Assembly (NCBI GenBank): GCA_022785125.1
Contig: JALFRA010000007.1
Span: forward strand, 248,001-312,000
Length of the DNA stretch: 64,000 nt
Origin: Clostridiales bacterium
GTDB lineage: Bacteria; Bacillota; Clostridia; Oscillospirales; Oscillospiraceae
Direction: 5' to 3'
The notes under the pieces are model-generated. The model saw only the letters and a program-made list of their open reading frames with translations, had not been told where the DNA came from and did no database searches. Below are positions 1-8,363 of the stretch, piece after piece. Position 1 is the first letter of the stretch. Each line of letters opens with the position of its first letter. The translations under genes and the position numbers were made by a program.

Positions 1-79
1 CCTGAACAAAGCCATTTGGTCCTGAAAGCTTTGGCTTTCAAGACTTCCAGTTTTGTTCATTACGCATAATTATATCAGA

Positions 80-619
80 CTACCGATTCTTCCGCAAGCC
101 CCTGTCCACCCGGGCCACATAGAAGGCAATGAGCTTGGAAAAGCCCATGTCATAAATGACAAAGCCGATGTTGCCGGCGGCAAAGATCATCCAGCTCTGG
201 CTGAGGGCGGCAGGCAGAAAGGGCAGAAAGAGAGCCTTCAGCCCGAACCACAGCACCGCCAGGGCGATGTTGCAGCAGGCCAGCTTGCCCACCCACTCCA
301 GCACCCGGCTGGGCAGCCGCTCCAGCAGGCTTTTCACCATGGGCCACAGTCCGAAAAAGATCAGATAGAGCAGTCCCACGCTCTTGCTGGGGATGAGGAG
401 CAGCCCCAGGATGCCGGTGGCGCCGTAGCAGAAGAACCCGGCGGCCAGGCTGGCGGACACCACCGCCCCCGCCGGAAACAGCCCCGCCACCGCTACCAGC
501 GCCAGCTTGCCGCTGGGCGCCAGGAAGGCCAGGTAGAGTGAGATGAGGGACAGGCCAGTGAGCAGACCCACCAGTGCCGTCCGGCCCGCGCCGCCGCGGT
601 AAGAACCACGCCCTGCCAT
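80..619 (-). CDS. Small polytopic membrane protein, unknown function
   Basis: 179-residue protein dominated by hydrophobic stretches: about four to five likely membrane segments from residue 14 to 165, with a basic N-terminus (MAGRGSYRGG) and a basic C-terminus ending LRKNR. I recognise no catalytic motif. It is the last gene of a co-directional run (cdaA, ybbR, rseC-like, DUF5685, dnaJ-like) and starts 3 nt after the dnaJ-like stop, so it is probably co-transcribed. The membrane assignment is secure from composition; the function is unknown. Confidence 0.75.
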   Translation of the reverse strand: MAGRGSYRGGAGRTALVGLLTGLSLISLYLAFLAPSGKLALVAVAGLFPAGAVVSASLAAGFFCYGATGILGLLLIPSKSVGLLYLIFFGLWPMVKSLLERLPSRVLEWVGKLACCNIALAVLWFGLKALFLPFLPAALSQSWMIFAAGNIGFVIYDMGFSKLIAFYVARVDRGLRKNR

Positions 620-622
620 GGT

Positions 623-1216
623 TTAGTTCCCGCAGCCGCCGCACAGGCAGTTGAGACACATACAGGCGGTACACATATCGCAGGCGTCGGGACCGTCGCC
701 GTAGCCGTAGGGCCGGTAGGCCTGACCGCCCTGACGCATCATCATCAGGGCCTGACGGTACTCCGCGTTGGACGGGGCCATGTTGCAGGCCATCTGGATG
801 TGCTGGGTGGCCTCGTCCAGCCAGCCCTTCCGGTAGGCCAGAGAGCCGGTGAGGAAGTGCCACTCGGCGTCCTGGTTGGGGGCGGAGCGGAGCAGCTGCT
901 CGGCCCGGCTCAGATCCCCCATGTTGATGGCCTGGCGGACCTGATTGTACAGGCTGGACCCCTGGGAGGAGGAGCCGTAGGACTGCTGATAACCCCCCTG
1001 GTAGCTTCCGCCCTGGTGGCCGCCGCCGGAGCGCATCCTGGTGATGGCGTCGTAGGCCTCGTTGATCTCCTTCATCTTCTCCTCCGCCAGATCGGCCAGA
1101 GGATTGTTCTGATAGTTGTCGGGATGGTACTTTCGGGCCAGTTCCCGGTACGCCCGCTTGATCTCGTCGTCGCTGGCGTCGGGCTTTACACCCAATACGC
1201 TGTAAGGATCGCTCAT
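623..1216 (-). CDS. J-domain (DnaJ-like) protein with C-terminal Cys-rich tail
   Basis: The N-terminal J domain (residues 1-65) has the diagnostic HPD tripeptide in KYHPDNY and the usual start [18 protein letters not shown], so it should stimulate a DnaK-type Hsp70. A Gly/Ser/Gln-rich linker follows, then a helical TPR-like stretch, then a short Cys-rich tail ([19 protein letters not shown]) that may bind metal. It lacks the zinc-finger and C-terminal domains of true DnaJ, so it is an accessory J protein. The start at 1216 is chosen because GGAGAA lies 8 nt upstream and its ATGA overlaps the stop of the upstream gene; a start at 1255 would have no ribosome site. Confidence 0.85.
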   Translation of the reverse strand: MSDPYSVLGVKPDASDDEIKRAYRELARKYHPDNYQNNPLADLAEEKMKEINEAYDAITRMRSGGGHQGGSYQGGYQQSYGSSSQGSSLYNQVRQAINMGDLSRAEQLLRSAPNQDAEWHFLTGSLAYRKGWLDEATQHIQMACNMAPSNAEYRQALMMMRQGGQAYRPYGYGDGPDACDMCTACMCLNCLCGGCGN

Positions 1217-2082
1217 GTATGTTTTCTCCTGTCTGTATGATTGGCGGCCTTCCATCGGCCGGTAAAAACCAGTTCTTCCACGGCGGGCAGGCCCAGATAG
1301 AGAATGTTCTCCACCGTCTCCTGCCAGTGGCCCAGCTCCAGCAGGGCCATGGCCGACCGGGCCAGATTGAGGGAGTGGCGCAGGGTGGTGCGCATGGTCT
1401 CCCGTCCCTCCTCCGGCCTGCCGTCAAAGCGAATGAGGATGGGATTGTAGGCGCCGGTGCGCTTGTCCTCCTCCAGATCGTCCCAGGCGTCCACCAGATA
1501 GATCCACCGCCCGATGTGGTAGAGCAGCTGTTCCATGGCCCGGTCCCGCGCCCGGTCCCCCGAGGGGGGCGCGGCGGCGGTGAGCAGCCGGGCAAAGGTA
1601 TCCGCCGTCCGGTCGATGGAGGGGCACTTCTCTCCCTCCAGTTCCTGCAGCTCCCCCAGACATCGACGCACCGTACCGTCAAAGTCGGGCCGGGCGGCGG
1701 CAGCCTTCCGGTAGCCCCGGCGGAGCAGCCGGGAGAGCAGCCGGGCGGGCAGCCCCTTCCAGAATCCGCTGTCATCCACCGTGTCCCGCAGCTTCCAGTA
1801 GCTGAGGATGGTACCGGCGTCAGCAGCCGCGTCCACTCCAGTGGAGAGGACGCAGTTTTTCTTCCTGCACCACAGCCGGGCGGGGCACCGTTTGGAGGCA
1901 GGCTCCGGCTTTGCGCCGTCCAGCAGCATGGCAAGGAAGGTAAAGTCGTAGTTGAGAAACATCCGGGCCATGAAGCCGTGGCGTTTGCCCAAAGCGTGGC
2001 ACACCCCGCAGTAGAGAGCCTCATAATCCCGGTTCTGGCGTACCTTCAGTTCGTCCCGCCAGGGACGCACATAGCCAAACAT
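1213..2082 (-). CDS. DUF5685 family protein
   Basis: 289-residue soluble protein beginning [16 protein letters not shown], with a Cys pair ([13 protein letters not shown]) and further cysteines near residues 67-77 ([12 protein letters not shown]). This matches my recollection of the DUF5685 family, which is common in Clostridia and often sits next to a J-domain gene. Helical, Asp-rich stretches such as [12 protein letters not shown] recall prenyl-synthase-like helices, but no function is established. It overlaps the upstream rseC-like gene by one base (TGATG) and the downstream J-domain gene by four (ATGA), so translation is probably coupled. Confidence 0.75.
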   Translation of the reverse strand: MFGYVRPWRDELKVRQNRDYEALYCGVCHALGKRHGFMARMFLNYDFTFLAMLLDGAKPEPASKRCPARLWCRKKNCVLSTGVDAAADAGTILSYWKLRDTVDDSGFWKGLPARLLSRLLRRGYRKAAAARPDFDGTVRRCLGELQELEGEKCPSIDRTADTFARLLTAAAPPSGDRARDRAMEQLLYHIGRWIYLVDAWDDLEEDKRTGAYNPILIRFDGRPEEGRETMRTTLRHSLNLARSAMALLELGHWQETVENILYLGLPAVEELVFTGRWKAANHTDRRKHT

Positions 2083-2510
2083 CAGTCAGCGGGATTGATG
2101 GCGGTGATGCAGAAGGTGATGGAGCGACTGCGGCGCACCTGCCGGTCCAGCAGCACCGCCAGCAGCACGCCCACGGCAAAGCCGATGCCGCCCGCCGCAG
2201 CGCTGATACCGCCGCTGAGCTGAAGAGCGGCGCAGACGAAGTAGCCCAGGAAAAACAGGACAAAGGGCACCAGGTAGACCACCAGCGCCGCCTTCAGGAT
2301 GCCGCCGGTGGAGGACTCCACCCGCACCATGTCCCCGGGCATGGCCCGCACCGGGTTGGCCGCCATGACGGCCACGGTGGAGCTGACCATCAGCTCACTG
2401 CACCCGCCGCCGCACTTGGAGCAGTCGTGGCCGCAGGCGGACTGACGCTTTACCGCCACCTCCGCCCGGCCGTCGGGAAATACTTTGGTTACTTTTGCAG
2501 TTTGAATCAT
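2082..2510 (-). CDS. RseC/MucC-like (SoxR-reducing system) membrane protein
   Basis: 142 residues. An N-terminal soluble domain carries the Cys cluster CGHDCSKCGGGC (about residues 26-37) typical of RseC/MucC family proteins, followed by two membrane helices (about 75-95 and 103-120) and a basic tail. Relatives act with Rnf/Rsx-type electron transfer; that role is not shown here because no rnf genes are in view. It is co-directional with ybbR upstream (about 40 nt gap) and DUF5685 downstream (1-nt overlap). Confidence 0.8.
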   Translation of the reverse strand: MIQTAKVTKVFPDGRAEVAVKRQSACGHDCSKCGGGCSELMVSSTVAVMAANPVRAMPGDMVRVESSTGGILKAALVVYLVPFVLFFLGYFVCAALQLSGGISAAAGGIGFAVGVLLAVLLDRQVRRSRSITFCITAINPAD

Positions 2511-2550
2511 GGGATCACCTTGAATTTTCTCTTTGTTCTATGACAGAAAT

Positions 2551-3795
2551 CTACGTCAGGGACACGGAAATGGCGTATTCACCCACCACGCCCACGCTGC
2601 TGCTGCCGTCCAGGTAGACCTTGACAGGAACCGTGCGGCTGCCGGTGGAGAGATCTGTGTTGGACAGGTCGGCCACGATGCGCAGCTGGGACTCGGTGAT
2701 TCGGTTGACCTCCTCCTCCGGCCCCCGGATGAGGACGCTGCACGACTTGGTAATGGCCTCCGCCTGATAACCCACAGGTTTGTTGATGATCTCGATATTG
2801 TCCACCTTCATGGTACGGGTGGCCAGACCCTGGATACTGACTGTCACAGTGACTTCGGTAATGCCGCTGACATTGGTCAGCTCGGGAGAGAGCTCGATCT
2901 CCTTGGTAAAGGTATTGGTACCGTACACGTCGGCCAGCTTGATATCGCCCAGTGAGATCTCCTTCAGGCCCTCCACGTCGGCCTGATCGCCGGACACCAT
3001 GATGGTGTCGGTGGGGCTGAAGGTCACCTTGGCGTCGGCCGCCGTGGCGCCGCCGCCCTCGATGAGGTTGACGGTGAGGGGCACCTCCTTGAGAATCTCC
3101 ACCGGCAGGGTCACCAGAACCGTCTGGGGTTCAGCCTTGATATTGACACCTGTCACAGGATTGCCGTTGGGATCAATGAGGGTCACCTGACATTGCTCAC
3201 TGTAGGTGCTGGTCAGGTCCTGCTGGGACACAACTACCTGAGCATACTGCACCTCGTTGACCAGCTCCTCCTGGCCGCTGATGGTAATGGTCTCCGGGGT
3301 GATGGAGAACTCGCCACGCTGATAGCCCTCGGCCACGCTGCCCTCAAAGACCGCCTGCACCGGTACATTCTTTTCCGTCCATCGGGACACAGTGAAATCC
3401 ACTGTAGCCGGGCTGGTGTACCGCAGATCAATGGCGTCGGTGGAGGTAACCGACCGGGGATAACTGATGATGCGGGTGGTGATGGGGATGGACTGCTCCC
3501 CCGGCTCGGTGATGGAGGACACATCGACGTTCACCGTCACATCTCCCTGGGACAGGCGGTTGAATACCTCCCGGCGGGCCTGGATGTTGAGGCTCACCGT
3601 CTGCTCCGCTCCCTGGGAGATCATCAGGCCCCGCTCCTCCAGTACGTCCAGGCCGCTGAACACTACCTGAACGCTGCGGACGGTACCGGTGGTAATGGGG
3701 TTGGCCTCCTTACCCACATAGATCCAAAGGGCAAAGGCCAGCAGCAGGGAGACCAGAATATAAAACCACTTGGAATCAGTGATCTTTCTCACCAT
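2551..3795 (-). CDS. cdaR: YbbR-domain protein, regulator of the diadenylate cyclase
   Basis: An N-terminal membrane anchor (WFYILVSLLLAFALWIYV, about residues 9-26) is followed by about four extracytoplasmic YbbR beta repeats (boundaries approximate) to residue 414. YbbR/CdaR proteins bind and modulate CdaA on the outer face of the membrane. The start at 3795 (MVRKITDSKW) gives the standard N-terminus; an in-frame ATG at 3885 would add about 30 unrelated residues lying inside cdaA. The 20-nt overlap with the cdaA end and the gene order cdaA-cdaR match the conserved Bacillota operon. Confidence 0.93.
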   Translation of the reverse strand: MVRKITDSKWFYILVSLLLAFALWIYVGKEANPITTGTVRSVQVVFSGLDVLEERGLMISQGAEQTVSLNIQARREVFNRLSQGDVTVNVDVSSITEPGEQSIPITTRIISYPRSVTSTDAIDLRYTSPATVDFTVSRWTEKNVPVQAVFEGSVAEGYQRGEFSITPETITISGQEELVNEVQYAQVVVSQQDLTSTYSEQCQVTLIDPNGNPVTGVNIKAEPQTVLVTLPVEILKEVPLTVNLIEGGGATAADAKVTFSPTDTIMVSGDQADVEGLKEISLGDIKLADVYGTNTFTKEIELSPELTNVSGITEVTVTVSIQGLATRTMKVDNIEIINKPVGYQAEAITKSCSVLIRGPEEEVNRITESQLRIVADLSNTDLSTGSRTVPVKVYLDGSSSVGVVGEYAISVSLT

Positions 3796-4663
3796 TCTGC
3801 TTCTCCCCCTTTCCGCCCCGGAACAGTGTCTTGAATTTGAACTTGGAGGGCGCTTCGGTCTGTTCCTGCTCGGGCATAAGCTCATTGCGGAGCAGCCGCT
3901 CCAGGGTCTCGGGGGCCAGATGCCGCTTGAGCATTCCGCCCACCGCCACTGAGATAGAGCCGGTCTCCTCCGACACGATGGCCACCACCGCGTCGGTGTG
4001 CTCGCTGGCGCCGATGCCCGCCCGGTGGCGCATACCCAGCTCCCGGGACAGGTTCACATTGCCCGACATGGGGAGCATACAGCCCGCGCCCACGATCCGG
4101 CCGCCCCGGACGATGACGGCGCCATCATGGAGGGGGGCTTTGTTCCAGAAAATATTCTTCAGCAGCTCGGCGCTCACCGAGCAGTCCAGAGCGGTACCCG
4201 TCTTGATGGCGTCCTCCAGCATATTCTTCCGCTCAAATACCATCAGCGCGCCGGTCTTGGACTTGGACAGAGCCGCGTAGGCCTCCACGGTCTGGGTGAT
4301 GGCCCCATCCAGCTCATTGCGCTCCTCGACATGGGTAAAGACCTTGCCGATGCTGGTGCGGCCCATCTGCTCCAGGAAGCGGCGGATCTCCGGCTGGAAG
4401 ATGACCACCAGTGCCACGCCGCCCCACTCCACCAGCTTGCCCAGCAAAAAGCTGACGGTGTTGAGCTGCATCATACTGGAGATCCACAGGGCCACAATGA
4501 ACACCAATACACCCTTGGCCACCGCCCCGGAGCTGGTGCGGCGGATGAGCATGATAAGCTTGTAGATGATAAACGCCATGATCAGGATATCAATGATATC
4601 GAAGATCCCGATGGGGGTCACCATCCCTTTGAGCTGCTGCAGCAGATATAAAATGCCTTCCAT
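3776..4663 (-). CDS. cdaA: Membrane diadenylate cyclase CdaA (makes c-di-AMP)
   Basis: Converts two ATP to the second messenger c-di-AMP, which controls osmolyte and potassium balance and is essential in many Bacillota. The protein has an N-terminal membrane region (about residues 18-90), a short linker, and the DAC catalytic domain with the nucleotide-binding motifs LHDGAVIV (near 180) and RHRAGIGASE (near 212). At 295 residues it fits CdaA (about 270-290) with a charged tail. A sigma-A-like promoter lies at 4746-4774, about 85 nt upstream. First gene of the cdaA-cdaR run. Confidence 0.96.
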   Translation of the reverse strand: MEGILYLLQQLKGMVTPIGIFDIIDILIMAFIIYKLIMLIRRTSSGAVAKGVLVFIVALWISSMMQLNTVSFLLGKLVEWGGVALVVIFQPEIRRFLEQMGRTSIGKVFTHVEERNELDGAITQTVEAYAALSKSKTGALMVFERKNMLEDAIKTGTALDCSVSAELLKNIFWNKAPLHDGAVIVRGGRIVGAGCMLPMSGNVNLSRELGMRHRAGIGASEHTDAVVAIVSEETGSISVAVGGMLKRHLAPETLERLLRNELMPEQEQTEAPSKFKFKTLFRGGKGEKQNGEKDH

Positions 4664-4745
4664 ACTCCCACGTCTCCCGCTCTCCGGCGGCGCCGGTCAT
4701 TGCTCCCCGGCCGGGCCTGTCGGACCGACCTACTTTAACCAATTT

Positions 4746-4774
4746 ATTATACTGTATTCCCCTGTGATTGACAA
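4746..4774 (-). promoter_or_regulatory. Sigma-A-type promoter for the cdaA operon
   Basis: On the minus strand: TTGTCA (-35), a 17-nt spacer and a perfect TATAAT (-10), in the gap upstream of cdaA and reading towards it. No competing gene lies in the gap. Confidence 0.8.
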
Positions 4775-4853
4775 GGGTAAGCAAGATCAATTTTCTGTGA
4801 ATTCCGTTCATCCTTCCCCCGCATCTGACGGGGTCCGACGCCCTTCGGGCAGC

Positions 4854-4885
4854 AAAAAACCCTCCGGGCCCAGGGCCTTGGAGGG
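4854..4885 (-). terminator. Intrinsic terminator after the cysteine desulfurase gene
   Basis: The minus strand reads CCCTCC, a 14-nt GC-rich loop, then GGAGGG and TTTTTT. It starts 9 nt after the desulfurase stop and separates that gene from cdaA. Confidence 0.85.
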
Positions 4886-4893
4886 CATTTCGC

Positions 4894-6021
4894 TCAGCGG
4901 GATGACTGGACCAGCCGGGAGAGTTCCCACACAAACCGGTCCACCTCCGCCGCCGTGTTGAAGTCAGAGACGCTGGCCCGGACGGTACCCGCCTCCAAAG
5001 TGCCGGCGTTTTCGTGGGCCAGGGGGGCGCAGTGGAGCCCCGCCCGCACCGCGATGCCCCGTCGGCTCAGGGCCTCCCCCACCGCCTCGCAGTCCAGACC
5101 TGCCACCTGGAAGGAGAGCACCCCGCTCTGGCAGGCCGGGTCCCGGGCCTGAAAAACGATCACCCGGGGCAGCCGGGCAAGCCCCTGGGCCGCCCGGCGG
5201 ATGAGAGCCCCCTCCCGTTTGCCGATGGCCTCCGGGGTACGGGCGGTCACATAGCGCAGCCCCGCCAGCAGTCCGGCAATGCCGGGCAGGTTGTGGGTCC
5301 CCGCCTCCAGCCGGTCAGGCAGATAGTCAGGCATGGTCTGGAGGGCCGAGGCGCTGCCGGTACCCCCATGGATCAGAGGAACCGCCTCCCCGGCGCAGAG
5401 GAGCAGCCCGGTCCCCTGGGGGCCGTACAGCCCCTTGTGGCCGGGCATGGCGATGAAGGCCGCCCCCAGCTTCTCCTGCCGCACCGGCACACAGCCGGCG
5501 GATTGGGAAGCGTCCACGATGAGGGGAATCCTCCGGCGGCGGCACAGGGCAGATATCTCCTCCATAGGCAGGATAAAACCGAACACATTGGAGACATGGG
5601 TACACACCACCGCCGCCGGGTCGGCCTCCAGACCGGCCTCAAAGGCATCCAGCAGTCCCTGCCGGTCAAACAGCGGGGCGCGGGCTATCAGGATCTCCGC
5701 CCCCAGGGCGTGGAGCGGGCGGGTGACGGCATTGTGCTCCCATGGGGAAATGAGCACCCGGTCCCCCGGCTTCACCAGGGAGCGGATGGCGATGTTGAGT
5801 CCGTGGGTGGCGTTGGAGGTAAATACCACCTGTTCAGGGCTCTCCATGCCGAAGAGCTCCGCCGCCGCCTGACGGCAGGCAAAGGCAGTTTCCGCCGCCC
5901 GGCGAGCGGGCAGGTGGCCGCCCCGGCCGGGGCTGGCCAGATTTCCCACCGCCCAGGCCGCCGCCCGGGCCACGGTGGGTGGCTTTTGCAGGGTGGTGGC
6001 GGCGCTGTCCAGATAGATCAC
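4894..6021 (-). CDS. PLP-dependent cysteine desulfurase / selenocysteine lyase family
   Basis: Class V aminotransferase fold, 375 residues, starting IYLDSAATT after a GTG start. The visible motifs are TSNATHGLNIA (cofactor phosphate binding), VDASQSAG (PLP-binding Asp), MPGHKGLYGPQGTG (Schiff-base Lys) and AGLHCAPLAH (the mobile-loop cysteine that takes the persulfide). It releases sulfur, or selenium from selenocysteine, and leaves alanine. The GTG at 6021 is chosen because its GTGA overlaps the stop of the DUF3343 gene. That neighbour suggests a role in S/Se trafficking rather than general Fe-S assembly, which is inference. Confidence 0.9.
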   Translation of the reverse strand: MIYLDSAATTLQKPPTVARAAAWAVGNLASPGRGGHLPARRAAETAFACRQAAAELFGMESPEQVVFTSNATHGLNIAIRSLVKPGDRVLISPWEHNAVTRPLHALGAEILIARAPLFDRQGLLDAFEAGLEADPAAVVCTHVSNVFGFILPMEEISALCRRRRIPLIVDASQSAGCVPVRQEKLGAAFIAMPGHKGLYGPQGTGLLLCAGEAVPLIHGGTGSASALQTMPDYLPDRLEAGTHNLPGIAGLLAGLRYVTARTPEAIGKREGALIRRAAQGLARLPRVIVFQARDPACQSGVLSFQVAGLDCEAVGEALSRRGIAVRAGLHCAPLAHENAGTLEAGTVRASVSDFNTAAEVDRFVWELSRLVQSSR

Positions 6022-6272
6022 AGCCCCACCTCCCGGTAGCCGCCATCCTCCGCCTGGAGGAAGATCCGCTTGGGTGTGAGGCCCGCCCGGTTGAGGATCA
6101 CCAGCGCGGCGGTGAGGCTGCGCTCGGCCACCTTCACCGAGTGGCTGCACCCTTCCCGGTCGATGAGTTTGGGGGATCGAAGGATCCGCGCCGTGATCCC
6201 CGCCCGCTCCAGCGCGGCGGCTGTCCGCTGGGCATAGGTCAGGGAGCGGCAGACAATGAGATAATAGACCAT
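6018..6272 (-). CDS. DUF3343 (putative Se/S carrier-like) protein
   Basis: 84-residue protein. It has the DUF3343 pattern of an N-terminal beta-alpha unit (YYLIVCRSLTYAQRTAAALE) and a single conserved-looking cysteine in EGCSHSVKV. Pfam describes the family as a putative Se/S carrier. The start at 6272 has AGAGGAG 8 nt upstream. It is translationally coupled to the cysteine desulfurase that follows (GTGA overlap), a sensible pairing if the cysteine accepts persulfide or perselenide from the enzyme. Confidence 0.8.
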   Translation of the reverse strand: MVYYLIVCRSLTYAQRTAAALERAGITARILRSPKLIDREGCSHSVKVAERSLTAALVILNRAGLTPKRIFLQAEDGGYREVGL

Positions 6273-6337
6273 AAAAAACGCTCCTCTCGCACCAGCATAT
6301 GTGCAAGAGGAGCGGAACGTGCGTGTGAACATCCGTC

Positions 6338-6364
6338 GTAGGGGCGACCTTTATGGTCGCCCGC
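6338..6364. repeat. Short hairpin repeat of the GTAGGGGCGACC...GGTCGCCC type
   Basis: Perfect 8-bp stem GGGCGACC / GGTCGCCC with a TTTAT loop, just downstream of the ispF stop. From memory, near-identical units are scattered between genes in Oscillospiraceae genomes. Only one copy is seen in this window. It could also help end ispF transcription, but no T-run follows. Confidence 0.6.
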
Positions 6365-6366
6365 AC

Positions 6367-6840
6367 TCAGAGCCTTTCCAGCAGGCAGACGGCATGAGCG
6401 GCCATGCCCTCCCCGGTCCCGGTAAAGCCCAGGCCCTCCTCGGTGGTGGCCTTCACGCTGACCTGATCCACGTCCAGTCCCAGCCGTGCCGCCAGATTGG
6501 CTCGCATCTGAGGGATATGGGGAGCCAGCTTGGGCTTTTGAGCCAGGATGGTGGCGTCGATATTGCCCACCCGGTACCCGGCCTGGGTGAGACGCTCTCC
6601 CACCCGCTCCAGCAGCACCAGGCTGTCCGCTCCGGCGTAAGCCGGGTCATTATCGGGGAACAGCTTGCCGATGTCCCCCAGGGCCGCCGCCCCCAGCAGG
6701 GCGTCCATAATGGCGTGGGTCAGTACGTCGGCGTCGGAGTGGCCCAGCAGCCCCTTCTCCCAGGGGATGTCCACGCCCCCCAAAATCAGCTTCCGGCCCT
6801 CCACCAGCTTATGTACGTCATATCCGTGTCCGATTCTCAT
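6367..6840 (-). CDS. ispF: 2-C-methyl-D-erythritol 2,4-cyclodiphosphate synthase
   Basis: Fifth step of the MEP isoprenoid pathway: cyclises CDP-methylerythritol phosphate with loss of CMP. At 157 residues it is canonical in length. The metal ligands are visible in GYDVHKL (Asp8, His10) and in [20 protein letters not shown]; the [12 protein letters not shown] segment is also typical. It overlaps the ispD stop region by 4 nt (ATGA), so the two are coupled. Confidence 0.97.
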   Translation of the reverse strand: MRIGHGYDVHKLVEGRKLILGGVDIPWEKGLLGHSDADVLTHAIMDALLGAAALGDIGKLFPDNDPAYAGADSLVLLERVGERLTQAGYRVGNIDATILAQKPKLAPHIPQMRANLAARLGLDVDQVSVKATTEEGLGFTGTGEGMAAHAVCLLERL

Positions 6841-7568
6841 ACGTCCTCCCTCCAGGCCAACAGAGCCTCAGCCATGGCCACATCCTCCGGCGTGGTCAGT
6901 TTCAGGTTACAGTAATCGCCCTGGGTCAGAGCCACCCCGATGCCCAGCCGCTCCACGGCGGAGCAGTCGTCGGTGAGAGCGGCCTCCGCTTCCAGTGCCT
7001 TGGTAAGGGCGCCCCGGATCAGATCCCGTTGGAACACCTGGGGAGTCTGGACGGCGTAGAGGGCCGACCGGTCAGGGGTGGACTCCACCAGGCCGTCCCG
7101 GGCCACCTTTACCGTATCCTTTACCGGCACAGCGGGGGCGGCGGCGCCGCACTGGTGGGCCCGTCGGATCACTTCCTCCAGCACCCGCTGGCTCACCAGA
7201 GGCCGGGCGCCGTCGTGGATGGCGGCCAGCTCGATCTTACGGCTCAGCTCCTCCACCCCGGCCAGCACCGACTGGGTGCGGGTCTCCCCGCCCCGTACCA
7301 CCTTCCGCACCTTGGACAGGGCGGCATCCCGGCACAAGCCGCTGATGGGCACAATCAGATCCTCCCGGGTGACCACCACGATCTCGTCAATGAGGGGGCA
7401 GTTGTCCAGGGCCCGCAGGGTACGGAGGATCACCGGCACCCCGTCCAGGGGGAGCAGCACCTTGTCCTGCCCCATCCGGGTGGAGCTGCCCGCCGCAGGC
7501 ACCACCGCGCCGCAGCGGAGGGATTCCGGCCCCTCCCGATGAAACAGCCGGGAAAATATGCCTGCCAT
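6837..7568 (-). CDS. ispD: 2-C-methyl-D-erythritol 4-phosphate cytidylyltransferase
   Basis: Third step of the MEP pathway, forming CDP-methylerythritol from CTP. The nucleotide-binding loop [15 protein letters not shown] (about residues 22-36) and the [10 protein letters not shown] motif (about 140) are intact. The first 18 residues ([17 protein letters not shown]) precede the usual core and may be a short lineage-specific extension. It lies directly upstream of ispF and is separated from carD by an intrinsic terminator. Confidence 0.96.
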   Translation of the reverse strand: MAGIFSRLFHREGPESLRCGAVVPAAGSSTRMGQDKVLLPLDGVPVILRTLRALDNCPLIDEIVVVTREDLIVPISGLCRDAALSKVRKVVRGGETRTQSVLAGVEELSRKIELAAIHDGARPLVSQRVLEEVIRRAHQCGAAAPAVPVKDTVKVARDGLVESTPDRSALYAVQTPQVFQRDLIRGALTKALEAEAALTDDCSAVERLGIGVALTQGDYCNLKLTTPEDVAMAEALLAWREDV

Positions 7569-7586
7569 ATTGGTTCCTCCTTCTGC

Positions 7587-7608
7587 AAAAAAGGAGCCTG
7601 CCGGCCCC
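7587..7608 (-). terminator. Intrinsic terminator between carD and ispD
   Basis: The minus strand reads GGGGCC-GGCA-GGCTCC followed by TTTTTT (6-bp stem with one G-U). Flanking A/T pairs may extend the stem. It isolates carD from ispD-ispF. Confidence 0.7.
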
Positions 7609-7662
7609 TTTTCTTTGCCTGATATGGGCGGGGCGGCTTACCGTCCCGCCGTTGTATTCCTA

Positions 7663-8139
7663 TTACGCCATAGCGGTATTGATGCGCTTTTCCACGTCCT
7701 CGTAGCTGGCGTTCTGGGAGAGCACGATCTCTGAGATCAGGATCTGTTTGGCGGAGTGGAGCATCTTGCGCTCTCCGGTGGAGAGCCCCCGCTCCTCGTC
7801 CCGGTGGGTCAGTCCCTTCACCACCCGGGCCACCTCCAGCAGGTCCCCGCTTTTCAGCCGGAGCATATTTTCCCGGTAACGGCGGTTCCAGTTGGGGGTC
7901 ATATCCACCTCGATGCCGGGAATGGCGGCAATGACGCGGTCCGCCTCCTCCCCGTTGACCACCGGGCGCACACCGATCTCCTCGCTGTTGGCCGTGGGGA
8001 TCATCACCAGCATCCCGCCCACGGGCAGCTTCAGGATGTAGTACTCCCGTACGACACCGTTGATTTTCTTCTGCACGATGCTGTCTACAACACCAGCGCC
8101 GTGCATCGGGTGAACGATTTTGTCCCCTACCTGAAACAC
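7663..8139 (-). CDS. CarD/CdnL-family transcriptional regulator
   Basis: 158 residues. The N-terminal RNA-polymerase-interacting Tudor-like domain (FQVGDKIVHPMHGAG, residues 2-16) is followed by a helical DNA-binding domain from about residue 75. CarD-type proteins bind the RNA polymerase beta subunit and stabilise open complexes at many promoters. The start is a GTG at 8139 preceded by GGAGGTGG at good spacing; an upstream ATG at 8178 lacks a site and would add 13 atypical residues. A strong promoter is at 8209-8237. Confidence 0.92.
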   Translation of the reverse strand: MFQVGDKIVHPMHGAGVVDSIVQKKINGVVREYYILKLPVGGMLVMIPTANSEEIGVRPVVNGEEADRVIAAIPGIEVDMTPNWNRRYRENMLRLKSGDLLEVARVVKGLTHRDEERGLSTGERKMLHSAKQILISEIVLSQNASYEDVEKRINTAMA

Positions 8140-8208
8140 GATCCCACCTCCAAGCAGATCCGTCCGGTTCCTATACACTCCTTACCTTGTTTTATCCGTT
8201 ATAAGACC

Positions 8209-8237
8209 ATTATAGACTTCATTTTGACGCTTTGCAA
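8209..8237 (-). promoter_or_regulatory. Promoter for carD
   Basis: Minus strand TTGCAA (-35), 17-nt spacer, perfect TATAAT (-10), about 70 nt before the carD GTG start. Confidence 0.8.
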
Positions 8238-8262
8238 GTAAAATCCCTTGCCAGCACATAAA

Positions 8263-8298
8263 AAACCGGGACGCCAGTAATGGGGACGCACCACAAGG
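8263..8298 (+). repeat. Left copy of a boundary inverted repeat
   Basis: AAACCGGGACGCCA at 8263-8276 and CACCACAAGG at 8289-8298. The same two blocks occur with similar spacing in inverse orientation at 63248-63281, next to the S1 gene. The two copies sit where core genes give way to accessory DNA. Confidence 0.6.
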
Positions 8299-8327
8299 GT
8301 AAGTAAACAAAATCGTTCATGAGCATG

Positions 8328-8358
8328 AGACAAGGTCGCCAATTTGGCGACCTTGTCT
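8328..8358 (+). terminator. Strong hairpin after the WYL regulator gene
   Basis: 14-bp perfect stem (AGACAAGGTCGCCA / TGGCGACCTTGTCT) with an ATT loop, 5 nt past the WYL gene stop. The T-run (TTTT) is on the plus-strand side, so in that direction it is a classical intrinsic terminator; for the minus-strand gene it is a 3'-end hairpin without a U tract. Confidence 0.65.
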
Positions 8359-8363
8359 TTTCC

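Noticed and set aside
150-2024. A 624-codon minus-strand frame covering the dnaJ-like and DUF5685 genes
   Set aside because: Out-of-frame overlap of recognisable genes, with Arg/Pro/Gly-rich nonsense sequence.
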